DNA of 33,222 nt from an uncultured Pelagibacteraceae bacterium (GCA_902604545.1 CACKZG010000011.1:1-33222); one strand, 5' to 3'; numbered from the stretch's first letter, positions 23,545 through 32,801 are shown. Notes: generated from the sequence alone by a model not told the origin. Numbers and translations are program-made.

Positions 23545-23679
23545 ATGTTACTTTCTAACGTAAAAATTATCAATAAACTCTCAAATTTTAAAACTATATT
23601 TATTAAAGCAGGAATTATAGCAAGCTTAACAGCTTATTGGGGAGTGATTTTAGTTGGAACTTTTATTACGTTTATTTAA
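23545..23679 (+). CDS. Small membrane protein, about 44 residues, tentative
   Basis: In the otherwise gene-free stretch 23478-23779 the plus strand holds a short ORF. From the ATG at 23545 it reads MLLSNVKIINKLSNFKTIFI and continues as KAGIIASLTAYWGVILVGTF, ending ITFI: a basic N-terminus followed by one strong hydrophobic helix. In-frame TTG starts at 23509 and 23533 would lengthen it to 56 or 48 residues. Base composition is ordinary and no clear ribosome site was seen. It may be a real short protein of the apr region, or a chance ORF. Confidence 0.45.
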   Translation: MLLSNVKIINKLSNFKTIFIKAGIIASLTAYWGVILVGTFITFI

Positions 23680-23740
23680 ACATATTTTGCAACAATTTTA
23701 AAATTTTACAAATATTTAGGATACAAAAAGAAGTGATTAT

Positions 23741-23757
23741 TGTAATTTAATATTACA
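23741..23757 (+). promoter_or_regulatory. Inverted repeat TGTAAT-N5-ATTACA before the epimerase gene
   Basis: A perfect six-base inverted repeat with a five-base centre, ending 22 bases before the epimerase ATG at 23780. It may be an operator or part of a promoter for the UDP-sugar genes. In DNA this AT-rich, short palindromes arise readily, so support is limited. Confidence 0.3.
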
Positions 23758-23779
23758 TTATGAGGTATACATTTATTAT

Positions 23780-24793
23780 ATGAGAATATTTGTAACTGGT
23801 TCGTCGGGGTTTATTGGATTTCATTTGTCTAAAAAACTACTTGAAAAAGGTCATACTGTTCATGGTTTTGATTCGATGAATAAATATTATGATGTTAAAT
23901 TAAAAAAAGCACGATTAAAAATTTTAAAAGAATATAAAAAATTTTTTTTTACAAAAAACAAGCTTGAAAATAAAAAAATTTTAAGTCAATCAATTTTAAA
24001 ATTCAAACCAAAAGCCATAATACACTTGGCTGCCCAAGCAGGGGTTCGATACAGTATTGAAAATCCAAATGCTTATATGGACTCTAATATAACAGGAACT
24101 TATAATGTTATAGAACTTGCCAAAAAAATTAACATTAAACATTTATTAATTGCATCTAGCTCATCTGTATATGGGGCAAATAAGAAATTACCCTTTGTTG
24201 AAATTGATAAGACCGAAACTCAATTAAGTATTTATGCAGCAACAAAAAAGTCAACAGAAAGCATCGCTCACGCATATTCAAATTTATGGAAAATCCCTAT
24301 TACAATGTTAAGGTTTTTCACTGTTTATGGACCTTGGGGTAGACCGGATATGGCACTATTCAAATTTACTAAGGGAATAATAAATAAAAAAAAAATTGAT
24401 ATATATAATAATGGAAAAATGTATCGCGACTTTACATTTATTGATGATGTAGTTGATGGTATTGTAGAATTAATTAATAAAGCTCCCAATAAAAATCAGT
24501 TAGGAAAAATTAAAAATGATAGTCTTTCATCAGTTGCACCTTTTCGAATATTAAATATTGGAAATACTAAAAAAGTTTTTCTTTTAGATTTCATTAATGA
24601 GCTAGAAAAACAACTTGGAAAAAAAGCTATAAGAAATTATATGGCTTTGCAAAAAGGGGATGTTAAGATTACAGTGTCTGACACTACTTTACTTAGAAAA
24701 ATAACAAAATATAAACCTAAAATTAATTATAAGAGTGGAATAAAAAAGTTTTTAGAATGGTATTTATTTTATTACAAAATATATAATAAATAA
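23780..24793 (+). CDS. UDP-glucuronate 4-epimerase family NAD-dependent epimerase
   Basis: A 337-residue short-chain dehydrogenase/reductase. The NAD-binding motif GSSGFIG is at residues 7-13. DSMNKYYDVKLKKARL and HLAAQAGVRYSIENPNAY are signatures of UDP-glucuronate epimerases. SSSVYG supplies the catalytic Ser, and Tyr and Lys come from the YAATK motif. The end, GDVKITVSDTTLLRKITKYKP, also fits. It acts in the cytoplasm to make UDP-galacturonate (or a similar 4-epimer) for surface glycans. A UDP-HexNAc dehydrogenase follows after 38 bases, so the pair could instead work on N-acetylated uronic acids. The location between apr and sulfite exporter genes is unusual. Confidence 0.88.
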   Translation: MRIFVTGSSGFIGFHLSKKLLEKGHTVHGFDSMNKYYDVKLKKARLKILKEYKKFFFTKNKLENKKILSQSILKFKPKAIIHLAAQAGVRYSIENPNAYMDSNITGTYNVIELAKKINIKHLLIASSSSVYGANKKLPFVEIDKTETQLSIYAATKKSTESIAHAYSNLWKIPITMLRFFTVYGPWGRPDMALFKFTKGIINKKKIDIYNNGKMYRDFTFIDDVVDGIVELINKAPNKNQLGKIKNDSLSSVAPFRILNIGNTKKVFLLDFINELEKQLGKKAIRNYMALQKGDVKITVSDTTLLRKITKYKPKINYKSGIKKFLEWYLFYYKIYNK

Positions 24794-24831
24794 ATTTTTT
24801 TTAAAATGATTAAATTAATCTGAATATTTAA

Positions 24832-26097
24832 ATGAAAAAAAAAATAGCCTTAATAGGTCTTGGATATGTAGGACTTCCACTTGCTGTAGAATTTGGAAAA
24901 AAATTTGAAGTAATAGGTTTTGATATCAGTAAAGAAAGAATTGATTTACTTAAAAAATATGAAGACCCAAATCTCGAGATAAGTAAAAAAGAATTTTTAG
25001 AGTCAATTTATCTCAATTTTTCAAATATTATCGGTGATATTAAGGATTGTAATATCTATATTGTTACAGTTCCAACTCCAATTGACGATCATAAAAAACC
25101 AGATTTAACTGAATTAAAGAAATCTAGTGAAACGATAGGTTCTATCCTTAAAAAAAATGACATCGTAATTTATGAGTCAACTGTATTTCCTGGTGCAACA
25201 GAAGAATTTTGTGTACCTATTCTTGAAAAACAATCGGGTTTAAAATTTAATACTGATTTTTATTGTGGTTATTCACCTGAGCGCATTAATCCTGGAGATA
25301 AGACGCATAAGTTGATTAATGTTAAAAAAGTAACAGCAGGATCAACACCAGAAATTTCTTCGATAGTTGATGACTTATATAAAGAAATTATTGTTGCAGG
25401 CACGCATAAGGCTGAAAGCATTAAAGTTGCAGAAGCTGCCAAGGTTATTGAAAATACACAAAGAGATCTAAATATTGCTCTTGTAAATGAGCTTGCTCTT
25501 ATTTTTAAAAAAATGAATATTGATACTGAAGCAGTGTTGAGAGCTGCAAGTACTAAGTGGAATTTTTTGCCATTTCAACCAGGATTAGTAGGTGGGCACT
25601 GTATTGGTGTTGATCCATATTATTTAACTCATAAAGCTAATGCAGTAGGTTATCAACCCGAAATAATTTTAGCAGGTCGTAAGCTAAACGATAATATGGG
25701 TTCTTATGTAGCAAATGAAGTGTCAAAACTTATGACTAAAAAAAATATTAAGATTAAAAAGTCAAATATACTTATCATGGGTTTAACCTTTAAAGAAAAC
25801 TGTCCAGATTATCGAAATACAAGAGTTATTGATTTGGTTAAAGAATTTGAAAGTTTAGGATGCAATGTAGATATTTATGATCCCTGGGTCGATAAAGAAC
25901 GTGTTGCCGATGAATATAAAATTGATCCTATAAATGAGCCAACAAAAGGTAAGTATGATGCAATTATAATAGCAGTTGCACACAATGAATTTAAATTATT
26001 ATCAGAAGATTTGTTTAGATCTTATGGAAAAAGTAATCATATATTATATGATGTGAAATATTTACTCAAATCAAATGAGTCTGATGGAAGATTATAA
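24832..26097 (+). CDS. UDP-N-acetylhexosamine 6-dehydrogenase (TviB/WbpO-type)
   Basis: A 421-residue nucleotide-sugar dehydrogenase. The NAD site [10 protein letters not shown] is at residues 9-18. TVPTPID, the [10 protein letters not shown] segment, [14 protein letters not shown] and the catalytic Cys in [13 protein letters not shown] (around residue 260) are all present. The C-terminal UDP-binding domain has [15 protein letters not shown]. The [11 protein letters not shown] form with TviB-like order favours UDP-GlcNAc or UDP-GalNAc dehydrogenase rather than UDP-glucose dehydrogenase. The product, UDP-N-acetylhexosaminuronate, would feed capsule or LPS O-chain synthesis with the adjacent epimerase. 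Confidence 0.9.
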   Translation: MKKKIALIGLGYVGLPLAVEFGKKFEVIGFDISKERIDLLKKYEDPNLEISKKEFLESIYLNFSNIIGDIKDCNIYIVTVPTPIDDHKKPDLTELKKSSETIGSILKKNDIVIYESTVFPGATEEFCVPILEKQSGLKFNTDFYCGYSPERINPGDKTHKLINVKKVTAGSTPEISSIVDDLYKEIIVAGTHKAESIKVAEAAKVIENTQRDLNIALVNELALIFKKMNIDTEAVLRAASTKWNFLPFQPGLVGGHCIGVDPYYLTHKANAVGYQPEIILAGRKLNDNMGSYVANEVSKLMTKKNIKIKKSNILIMGLTFKENCPDYRNTRVIDLVKEFESLGCNVDIYDPWVDKERVADEYKIDPINEPTKGKYDAIIIAVAHNEFKLLSEDLFRSYGKSNHILYDVKYLLKSNESDGRL

Positions 26098-26121
26098 ACA
26101 ATAGTAAACATTGATATATTT

Positions 26122-27201
26122 ATGGAAGTATATTTACCGATAGCTCAAGTTTTTGTTAACCCTATCGAAATACTTTTATTAAGTGCAATTGTTGGAGTGC
26201 TTTCAGGTTTATTTGGTGTTGGTGGTGGTTTTTTAATGACACCTTTTTTAATTTTTTTAGGAATACCTCCTGCATATGCAGTTGCGAATGAAGCAAATAA
26301 CATTTTAGCTACTTCAGTTTCTGGATCTACCACGCATTATTTAAAAAATACTTTAGATTATAAAATGGGTTCAATGATTGTAATTGGAGGCGTAATTGGA
26401 ACTTCTTTAGGAATTTACACTTTTACTTATTTTAAAGGTATTGGAAAAATAGATACAGTTATCTCTCTGGCTTACATGTACATATTAGCAATAATCGGAA
26501 CTTTAATGTTGGTTGAAAGTTTGGGTGAAATAGATAAAGCAAAAAGAAACATTGTAGTTAAAAAAAAATTACATGTTCATTATTGGATACATGGTCTTCC
26601 ATTAAGAATGAGATTTCCAAAGTCTAAATTATATGAGAGTATTTTTACTCCAATCATTATTGGTCTATTAGTTGGATTTATTGCGGCTATTATGGGAATC
26701 GGAGGTGCTTTTATTTTAGTCCCTGCAATGATTTATATAATTAAAATGCCTACTAAATTAGTTCCTGGTACATCTTTATTTGTAACAATTTTTGTAAGTG
26801 TGGTTGTTACTTTTCTTCATTCATTTAATTATGGATCTATAGATTTATTACTAGTCCTTATGTTGGTTATAGGATCGATCATAGGAGTTCAGATTGGACA
26901 AAAATTAGGAGAAAGAATTGATAGTTCTGGTTTAAGAGCTTTATTAGCAATTTTATTACTGATAGTAGGTATAGCAATAGCATACGATACATTTTTTGCA
27001 GAAAAAACTATAAATGGAGCAACTAAAGCAAATAGTTCAGATTTAAACTTCTTTTCTAATTTTATAATTGATTTTTCCAAAGAGATGCCTTTCTTTTATG
27101 GACTATTTACAATTATGTTTGCAATTATTTTAGGTGTTGGAGCAGCTTTTATGAGAAGATTTATTTCAAACCTTAGAAAAAAATTATTAGTTAAATCTTA
27201 A
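26122..27201 (+). CDS. TauE/SafE family sulfite exporter
   Basis: A 359-residue membrane protein with about eight helices in two repeated halves. Each half opens with the family glycine motif: GLFGVGGGFLMTPFLIFLGIP near residue 29 and AIMGIGGAFILVPAMIYI near residue 189, followed by the P(G)TSLF-type segment. Characterised members are proposed to export sulfite or sulfoacetate in sulfonate-degrading bacteria. Here the gene sits between the apr genes and the sulfite-releasing suyAB and xsc genes, which favours sulfite. It lies 24 bases after the dehydrogenase gene, and its end overlaps the convergent YeiH-like gene by four bases. Confidence 0.88.
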   Translation: MEVYLPIAQVFVNPIEILLLSAIVGVLSGLFGVGGGFLMTPFLIFLGIPPAYAVANEANNILATSVSGSTTHYLKNTLDYKMGSMIVIGGVIGTSLGIYTFTYFKGIGKIDTVISLAYMYILAIIGTLMLVESLGEIDKAKRNIVVKKKLHVHYWIHGLPLRMRFPKSKLYESIFTPIIIGLLVGFIAAIMGIGGAFILVPAMIYIIKMPTKLVPGTSLFVTIFVSVVVTFLHSFNYGSIDLLLVLMLVIGSIIGVQIGQKLGERIDSSGLRALLAILLLIVGIAIAYDTFFAEKTINGATKANSSDLNFFSNFIIDFSKEMPFFYGLFTIMFAIILGVGAAFMRRFISNLRKKLLVKS

Positions 27202-28265
27202 TTAAAAAAATTTAAATATAATTCGAGAATTGTAATACAAACTAATCCAACAGTTGCCATACCTATAAAACCTACAACAAAAGGTTTGTAACCCATATTT
27301 TTAATTTCTTTTAGGTTGGTAGAAAGACCAATTGCTGCCATCGCCATAGTTAAAAATATTTTTGAGGACAATTTAATACCCTCAATTGTAACCAACCAAT
27401 TGTAATTAGTTGAGTACATTAGATCACCAAAATTTCTAATTATTATCATTGCTACAAAACCTAATACAAAATAAGGAAAAATATTTATTATTGAGTATTT
27501 CTTTTCTGTGGTTTTTCCTCGATTATAAAGAAATGCAAATAAAGGGATCATGATAATCAGAAAAGTATTCCTTATTAATTTTGTGACTGTTGCAATATTT
27601 AAAGTTTCAGGACTATTAAATTGCTGGTCATAAATTAATCCTGCAGCTGCAACTTGAGAGGTTTCATGGATAGAGGTTCCCAAAAACAATCCAATTAATA
27701 AAGGCTCACTTTCGAAATAAAAGTTAGCAAAATATGGATAAATAAGCATCGAAAGTATTCCAAACAATGTAATATTAGCAATTGCATATGAAACCTCGTT
27801 TTTTTTTGCACCAATAACAGGAGCTGTAGCCATTATTGCAGTAGTGCCACAGACAGTGCTGCCTATTGATATCAGGTAAGCCATTCTTGTTGGAATTTTT
27901 AATTTTTTAATTAAAAATTTTATTACAATTAACACACTAATTATACATGTTATAATTAATGGAATTGCTATTGCCCCAAATTCTAAAAATTCAAATGGCT
28001 TTAATTGAATACCTAAGCAAATAATCCCAAGTTTAAGAATATATTTTTGTGTAAAATCTAATCCTTTTAAAAAACTTTCTCTAATTTGAAAAATATTACT
28101 AAAAAACATACCTAATAAAATAGCAATCATTGCTGTAGATATTGGGCTTTTTTCATAACCCAATAGCTCAATACCAAGAACACTATTGAAACCTTGAGAT
28201 AAAGTGTAAAGAACAAATGCCAATATAATACCTGGTAATACAACTAGGTATTTCTTAAATTTCAT
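27198..28265 (-). CDS. yeiH: YeiH/UPF0324 family putative sulfate (or sulfite) exporter
   Basis: A 355-residue integral membrane protein with about ten helices. Family features visible are ISTAMIAILLGMFFSN, LGIICLGIQLKPFEF, the ISIGSTVCGTTAIMATAPVIGAKKNEVSYAIA core, LGTSIHETSQVAAAG, and the closing AMAAIGLSTNLKEIKNMGYKP. UPF0324 members (named TauZ or SuyZ in other sulfonate degraders) are proposed exporters of inorganic sulfur anions. The gene begins 16 bases after suyB on the same strand, so it is probably co-transcribed with sulfolactate sulfo-lyase. That context supports disposal of the sulfite released, or of the sulfate made from it. Confidence 0.9.
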   Translation of the reverse strand: MKFKKYLVVLPGIILAFVLYTLSQGFNSVLGIELLGYEKSPISTAMIAILLGMFFSNIFQIRESFLKGLDFTQKYILKLGIICLGIQLKPFEFLEFGAIAIPLIITCIISVLIVIKFLIKKLKIPTRMAYLISIGSTVCGTTAIMATAPVIGAKKNEVSYAIANITLFGILSMLIYPYFANFYFESEPLLIGLFLGTSIHETSQVAAAGLIYDQQFNSPETLNIATVTKLIRNTFLIIMIPLFAFLYNRGKTTEKKYSIINIFPYFVLGFVAMIIIRNFGDLMYSTNYNWLVTIEGIKLSSKIFLTMAMAAIGLSTNLKEIKNMGYKPFVVGFIGMATVGLVCITILELYLNFFN

Positions 28266-28281
28266 GAATGACTAAAATTAA

Positions 28282-29448
28282 TTAAGCACTTCTGTAAAGT
28301 TTAGTCATAACGAATTCTCTATGACCTAAAGCTTCAGCGCAAGTTAATCTACCGTTTGCTACTCTTATTGTAGTTTTAATTAATTCATCACCTGCTTCAG
28401 ATAAATTCATTTCTCTTGAAAGAATTTTTGAAACATCACAATCAATATGCTCTCCCATACCTTTTACAGTTAATGGATTAGCTGTTAATTTAACAACAGG
28501 TTCAATTGGGTTTCCAACGATATTACCTTGTCCTGTTGGAAACAAATGAATATTAAACCCAGCAGCAGCTTGTAGTGTCACACATTCTGCAGCAGCAGAT
28601 GATGTGTCCATAAAATACAAACCTTTTCCTTTTGTTGGTTCTTCAGCTGGTCCAAGAACATCAATAAATTTACAATTTCCAATTTTTTGAAAATTACCGA
28701 AAGCTTTTTCCTCAATAGTTGTAAGTCCTCCAGCTATATTACCAGCTGTTGGTTGGCTTTCAGAAAGATCATCTGTCGCTTCTTTTAAAATAAAATCATT
28801 ATAAGAGTTCCAGGTTTTCATAAATTTTTCGGAAGCTTCTTTTGTAGCTCCTCTAGTTGCACAAACTTGCTCTGCACCAGTTAATTCGGATGTTTCACCA
28901 AAACATAAGTGAACACCTAATGGCTCAAGTTTATCCATTAAGTTTCCAACAGTTGGGTTTGCAGCAAGTCCTGAAGTAGTATCGGACTCTCCACACTTAA
29001 CCGAAATCCATAAATCACTTAAAGGACATTCTTCTCTTTGTTTTTCTGAAGCCCACATTACAAATTCTTGAGCTTTTTTTGATGCCTTCATTGTAGTACC
29101 AATGTCTCCTGTACGTTCAATATGAAATCCTTCAACTGGTTTTCCAGTTTTCGCAATTCCATCTACAATTTTTTTTGTCCATTTCGGCTCAATACCTATG
29201 ACAATTACAGCTGCAACGTTCGGATTACATCCAGTTCCTATCATTGTTCTAAAATGAAGCTCTAAATCTGCACCAAATTGAAGTCTACCGTAAGAATGAG
29301 GAAGAGCGATTGTACCTTTGATATTGTTAGCAACTGCCTCTGCACATGCGTTTGAAATATCATCAACTGGCAAAATAATTACATGATTTCTTGTTCCTGC
29401 TCTGCCGTTTTCTCTTTTATAACCTAAAAAGCTCTTTGGGATTTCCAT
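28282..29448 (-). CDS. suyB: (2R)-sulfolactate sulfo-lyase beta subunit (UxaA family)
   Basis: Large subunit of the enzyme that splits 3-sulfolactate into pyruvate and sulfite. In the 388-residue sequence, family features are [61 protein letters not shown] (with metal or cluster-type Cys) and [18 protein letters not shown]. Altronate or galactarate dehydratases share this fold, so sequence alone does not fix the substrate. The split into a small SAF subunit just upstream (four-base gap), the adjacent UPF0324 exporter and the neighbouring xsc gene strongly favour sulfolactate. The product pyruvate enters central carbon metabolism. Confidence 0.88.
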   Translation of the reverse strand: MEIPKSFLGYKRENGRAGTRNHVIILPVDDISNACAEAVANNIKGTIALPHSYGRLQFGADLELHFRTMIGTGCNPNVAAVIVIGIEPKWTKKIVDGIAKTGKPVEGFHIERTGDIGTTMKASKKAQEFVMWASEKQREECPLSDLWISVKCGESDTTSGLAANPTVGNLMDKLEPLGVHLCFGETSELTGAEQVCATRGATKEASEKFMKTWNSYNDFILKEATDDLSESQPTAGNIAGGLTTIEEKAFGNFQKIGNCKFIDVLGPAEEPTKGKGLYFMDTSSAAAECVTLQAAAGFNIHLFPTGQGNIVGNPIEPVVKLTANPLTVKGMGEHIDCDVSKILSREMNLSEAGDELIKTTIRVANGRLTCAEALGHREFVMTKLYRSA

Positions 29449-29452
29449 ACTG

Positions 29453-29737
29453 TTACCACTTCTTTGTTTTTACGTTGTGAACATGTACATGCTCACCTTT
29501 TTTGATTGATTTAACAACTTTACCAATATCGTGACCGTATTTTAATATAGTATCGCCCTCTTTAAGGTCAACCATTGCAATTTTATGACCTAAAGGTATT
29601 TCATCTACGGATTGAATATTTGTTGAACTATCGTCTTCCATTATCCAGCAAGCACAGTCCTGTTTAGGAGTGATTTTTTCAATAACAACTACTCCAACGT
29701 TGTCTTTTTTATCATGTATGATTATATCTGTTGCCAT
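29453..29737 (-). CDS. suyA: (2R)-sulfolactate sulfo-lyase alpha subunit (SAF domain)
   Basis: Small SAF-domain subunit of 94 residues. The segment [45 protein letters not shown] has the order typical for UxaA/SuyA small subunits: the I-x-x-G-E-x-V-H-V-H-N end and a KYG-x-x-IG turn. CACWIMEDD in the first half is a family feature of the SuyA type. The gene reads away from xsc. The intergenic region holds a divergent promoter and an inverted repeat. Four bases separate it from suyB. Confidence 0.9.
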   Translation of the reverse strand: MATDIIIHDKKDNVGVVVIEKITPKQDCACWIMEDDSSTNIQSVDEIPLGHKIAMVDLKEGDTILKYGHDIGKVVKSIKKGEHVHVHNVKTKKW

Positions 29738-29759
29738 ATAGTGTCGATTTGTTTGTTTG

Positions 29760-29808
29760 AAATTCGTAAAAACTTATATATTAATCGCACAAATTAACAA
29801 ACGAATTT
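29760..29808 (+). promoter_or_regulatory. Inverted repeat AAATTCGT...ACGAATTT between suyA and xsc
   Basis: Two perfect eight-base half sites (29760-29767 and 29801-29808) lie 33 bases apart in the 111-base gap between divergent suyA and xsc. The second half site lies between the -35 and -10 boxes of the predicted xsc promoter, so it is well placed as an operator for both directions. Regulator unknown. Confidence 0.4.
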
Positions 29809-29823
29809 TATAAACAGTATAAT
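29794..29823 (+). promoter_or_regulatory. Putative sigma70-type promoter of xsc
   Basis: TTAACA at 29794-29799 and TATAAT at 29818-29823 are separated by 18 bases. Transcription would start near 29830, just before the GAGAGG ribosome site (29833-29838) and the ATG at 29849. Confidence 0.6.
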
Positions 29824-29848
29824 TACACTTTAGAGAGGTTCTAGTTTT

Positions 29849-31630
29849 ATGACAAAAATGACAACAGAAGAAGCTTTTGTAAAAGTTTTACAAATGCACG
29901 GTATTGAACATGCATTCGGAATTATCGGTTCAGCCTTTATGCCAATTTCAGATATTTTTCCAGATGCAGGTATTACTTTCTGGGATGTCGCTCACGAAAC
30001 AAACGGTGGTTTAATTGCTGATGGTTACACACGAGCTACAGGTAAAATGTCAATGGTTATTGCTCAGAACGGACCTGGAATAACAGGATTAGTTACACCA
30101 ATTAAAACGGCTTATTGGAATCATACTCCTCTTTTATTAGTCACACCTCAAGCAGCAAATAAAACAATGGGACAAGGTGGATTTCAAGAAGTAGAGCAAA
30201 TGAATTTATTCAAAGACATGGTTTGCTATCAAGAAGAAGTAAGAGATCCATCAAGAATGGCTGAAGTACTAAATAGAGTTATAGAAAAAGCTATAAGAGG
30301 ATCAGCACCAGCACAAATTAATGTTCCAAGAGATTATTGGTGTCAAGTAATTGACATTGATCTTCCTCCAATAGTAAGATTAGAGAGACAGGCAGGTGGA
30401 GTTGAAGCAATTAAAAAAGCAGCTGATTTGTTATCTAATGCTAAATTTCCAGTAATTTTATCAGGTGCAGGTGTTGTAATTGGAGATGCTATTGAGGAAT
30501 GTAAAAAACTTGCTGAAAAACTTGATGCGCCAGTTTGTTCAGGCTATCAACATAATGATAGTTTTCCAGGAAGCCATCCATTAGCAGCAGGTCCTTTGGG
30601 TTACAATGGATCAAAAGCTGGTATGGAATTAATTTCCAAAGCTGATGTGGTTTTAGCATTAGGTACAAGACTTAATCCTTTTTCAACCTTACCAGGGTAT
30701 GGAATTGATTATTGGCCTGAAGATGCAAGTATTATTCAAGTTGATATTAATTCAGATAGAATTGGTTTAACAAAAAAAGTTACTGTTGGAATTTGTGGTG
30801 ATGCAAAATTAGTTGCACAACAATTATTAGCACAACTTTCATTAACAGCAGGAAATACTGATAGACAAAAAAGAAAAGATATTATTCATCAAACGAAATC
30901 AGCATGGTTACAAAAATTATCTAGCTTAGATCATGAGGACGATGATGAGGGTACAGTTTGGAATAAAGAAGCAAGAGAAAGAGATTCTGATAGAATGTCT
31001 CCAAGACAAGCTTGGAGAGCGATTCAAGCTGGTATGCCTGATGATGTAATTATTTCAAGTGATATAGGAAATAATTGTGCAATCGGTAATGCATATCCAA
31101 CTTTTGAGAGAGGAAGAAAATATTTAGCTCCAGGATTGTTTGGACCATGTGGTTATGGGTTTCCATCAATTCTCGGAGCAAAAATTGGATGCCCTCAAAC
31201 TCCAGTAATAGGTTTTGCAGGTGATGGAGCTTTTGGAATTAGCATGAATGAGATGAGCTCATGTGCAAGAGAAGAATGGCCAGCAATTTCAATGGTTATT
31301 TTTAGAAATTATCAATGGGGCGCGGAAAAAAGAAATACAACACTTTGGTTTGATAATAATTTCGTAGGTACAGAATTGGATCCAAAACTGAGTTATGCAA
31401 AAGTTGCGGAAGCATGCGGATTAAAAGGTGTTACTGTCCGAACAATGGAAGAAACAACTGAAGCTATTAAGAAATCTTGCGAAGATCAAAAAAAAGGAAT
31501 TACAACTTTTATTGAGGTAATCCTTAACCAAGAACTTGGTGAACCATTTAGACGAGATGCAATGAAAAAACCTGTGAGAGTAGCTGGTATTAACAAAGAA
31601 GACATGAAGTTGCAAAAAAATATATCTTAA
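29849..31630 (+). CDS. xsc: Sulfoacetaldehyde acetyltransferase Xsc, thiamine-diphosphate dependent
   Basis: Converts sulfoacetaldehyde plus phosphate into acetyl phosphate and sulfite, the central step of taurine and isethionate carbon use. At 593 residues it has normal length. Features are the N-terminal ThDP domain (HGIEHAFGIIGSAFMPISDIFPDAG, with the conserved Glu in DVAHETNGGLIADGY), the central NAD/FAD-like domain, and the C-terminal ThDP/Mg motif GDGAFGISMNEMSSCAREEWP with the QWGAEKRN segment typical of Xsc rather than acetolactate synthase. A clear ribosome site (GAGAGG) and promoter precede it. It is divergent from suyA. No tpa, toa or pta gene is adjacent. Confidence 0.96.
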   Translation: MTKMTTEEAFVKVLQMHGIEHAFGIIGSAFMPISDIFPDAGITFWDVAHETNGGLIADGYTRATGKMSMVIAQNGPGITGLVTPIKTAYWNHTPLLLVTPQAANKTMGQGGFQEVEQMNLFKDMVCYQEEVRDPSRMAEVLNRVIEKAIRGSAPAQINVPRDYWCQVIDIDLPPIVRLERQAGGVEAIKKAADLLSNAKFPVILSGAGVVIGDAIEECKKLAEKLDAPVCSGYQHNDSFPGSHPLAAGPLGYNGSKAGMELISKADVVLALGTRLNPFSTLPGYGIDYWPEDASIIQVDINSDRIGLTKKVTVGICGDAKLVAQQLLAQLSLTAGNTDRQKRKDIIHQTKSAWLQKLSSLDHEDDDEGTVWNKEARERDSDRMSPRQAWRAIQAGMPDDVIISSDIGNNCAIGNAYPTFERGRKYLAPGLFGPCGYGFPSILGAKIGCPQTPVIGFAGDGAFGISMNEMSSCAREEWPAISMVIFRNYQWGAEKRNTTLWFDNNFVGTELDPKLSYAKVAEACGLKGVTVRTMEETTEAIKKSCEDQKKGITTFIEVILNQELGEPFRRDAMKKPVRVAGINKEDMKLQKNIS

Positions 31631-31631
31631 T

Positions 31632-32762
31632 TTGAAAAAAAAAATCAAATATACACTAAGTATAATTGTAATATTTTTAACTTTTATTTTTTTAAGTCTA
31701 AAGTTCAAGAGTTTTATTTTTTTATTGATATCGATAGCTGTTTTATCAGTTTCATTATTTTTGATAAAAAATATTAATAAAAATATATTACTTTTTTATT
31801 TTACGTTTTTATTGTCAATTATTTTTGTCGAAGTTATCTTGAAAATTGATTTTAATCATTTCTTTAGAGATGAAAAATTATCTACATACGATAAAACAGT
31901 AATACATTTTGATAATTTTAAATATGAAAAAACTTATTTAGGAAATCAATTAAAAAAAGGTACTCATAGACATTATAAAAAAGAGTCTGAAAATTTCATT
32001 TTTAACGTAGAGTACAAAATAGATGATCAGAATTTTAGAATTAACTCGCTAATAAAAAATAATAATGATAAAATTTTAAAAGCATCTTTTTTTGGTGGAT
32101 CAGATGTTTTTGGATGGGGTTTAAAAGAAAATGAAACATTACCTTATCTTTTTTATGAAAAAAATAAAAATTATAATGTTTATAATTATGGAATCATTGG
32201 TGGCTCAGTAAATCAAAATTTAGAAATGATAAGAAAAAATGTTGATACTTTAGGTAATATTAACATAGTTGTTACCTCATCTTATCAGTTACCAAGAGTC
32301 TCATGTAATGAAGATTATTCATTTAACTCACCTACATTTAGAATAATTAATGAAGAATTAAAATTTGATGGATATTGTATCTTATCTTTTTTAAAGCTTA
32401 ATTATCAAATTCCAAGACTGATTGGTTCAATAATTAATCGATCAGAAATAATAGAGATTTTAAATAATACTTTTTCAATTGAAGAAGATAGTAAAAATAT
32501 AAAAACATATATAGGAATTATTAATGAAATGAATGAAATTGCAAAAAAAAATGATAAAGAATTAATAGTTCTTTACTATGGATTAGGAAAAAAAATTGAT
32601 GATGAAATTATTTACTCTTTTACACAAAAAAATATTCCTTATATCGATGTCTCTTTATTTGACAAAAGGTTTTTTATCAAGCATGACAATCATTTTAACA
32701 AATTGGCTAATGAAACTTGGCTGAATAAACTGAATAAATATTTGGTTAATTTAAAACCTTAG
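31632..32762 (+). CDS. Membrane-anchored SGNH-hydrolase-like protein
   Basis: A 376-residue protein with two to three N-terminal hydrophobic helices (residues 8-30, 32-45 and 54-70), then a periplasmic-type domain. ASFFGGSDVFGWGL fits block I of SGNH hydrolases (G-x-S with Ser nucleophile, in GGSDVFGWG), YGIIGGSVNQN fits block II, and DNHFNKLANETW carries the block V Asp and His. Such proteins typically attach or remove acyl groups on surface polysaccharides. The start is a TTG at 31632, one base after the xsc stop and without clear ribosome site, so the true start could differ. The next gene encodes a related protein. Confidence 0.65.
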   Translation: MKKKIKYTLSIIVIFLTFIFLSLKFKSFIFLLISIAVLSVSLFLIKNINKNILLFYFTFLLSIIFVEVILKIDFNHFFRDEKLSTYDKTVIHFDNFKYEKTYLGNQLKKGTHRHYKKESENFIFNVEYKIDDQNFRINSLIKNNNDKILKASFFGGSDVFGWGLKENETLPYLFYEKNKNYNVYNYGIIGGSVNQNLEMIRKNVDTLGNINIVVTSSYQLPRVSCNEDYSFNSPTFRIINEELKFDGYCILSFLKLNYQIPRLIGSIINRSEIIEILNNTFSIEEDSKNIKTYIGIINEMNEIAKKNDKELIVLYYGLGKKIDDEIIYSFTQKNIPYIDVSLFDKRFFIKHDNHFNKLANETWLNKLNKYLVNLKP

Positions 32763-32801
32763 TGTTTATAAATTAACAAAAAATATATAAAAAGAAATCT
32801 T

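Noticed and set aside
28282..29737. Altronate or galactarate dehydratase for the UxaA-type gene pair
   Set aside because: The fold is shared, but the split subunits, the linked UPF0324 exporter and the xsc neighbour fit sulfolactate sulfo-lyase better. Hexuronate genes are absent.
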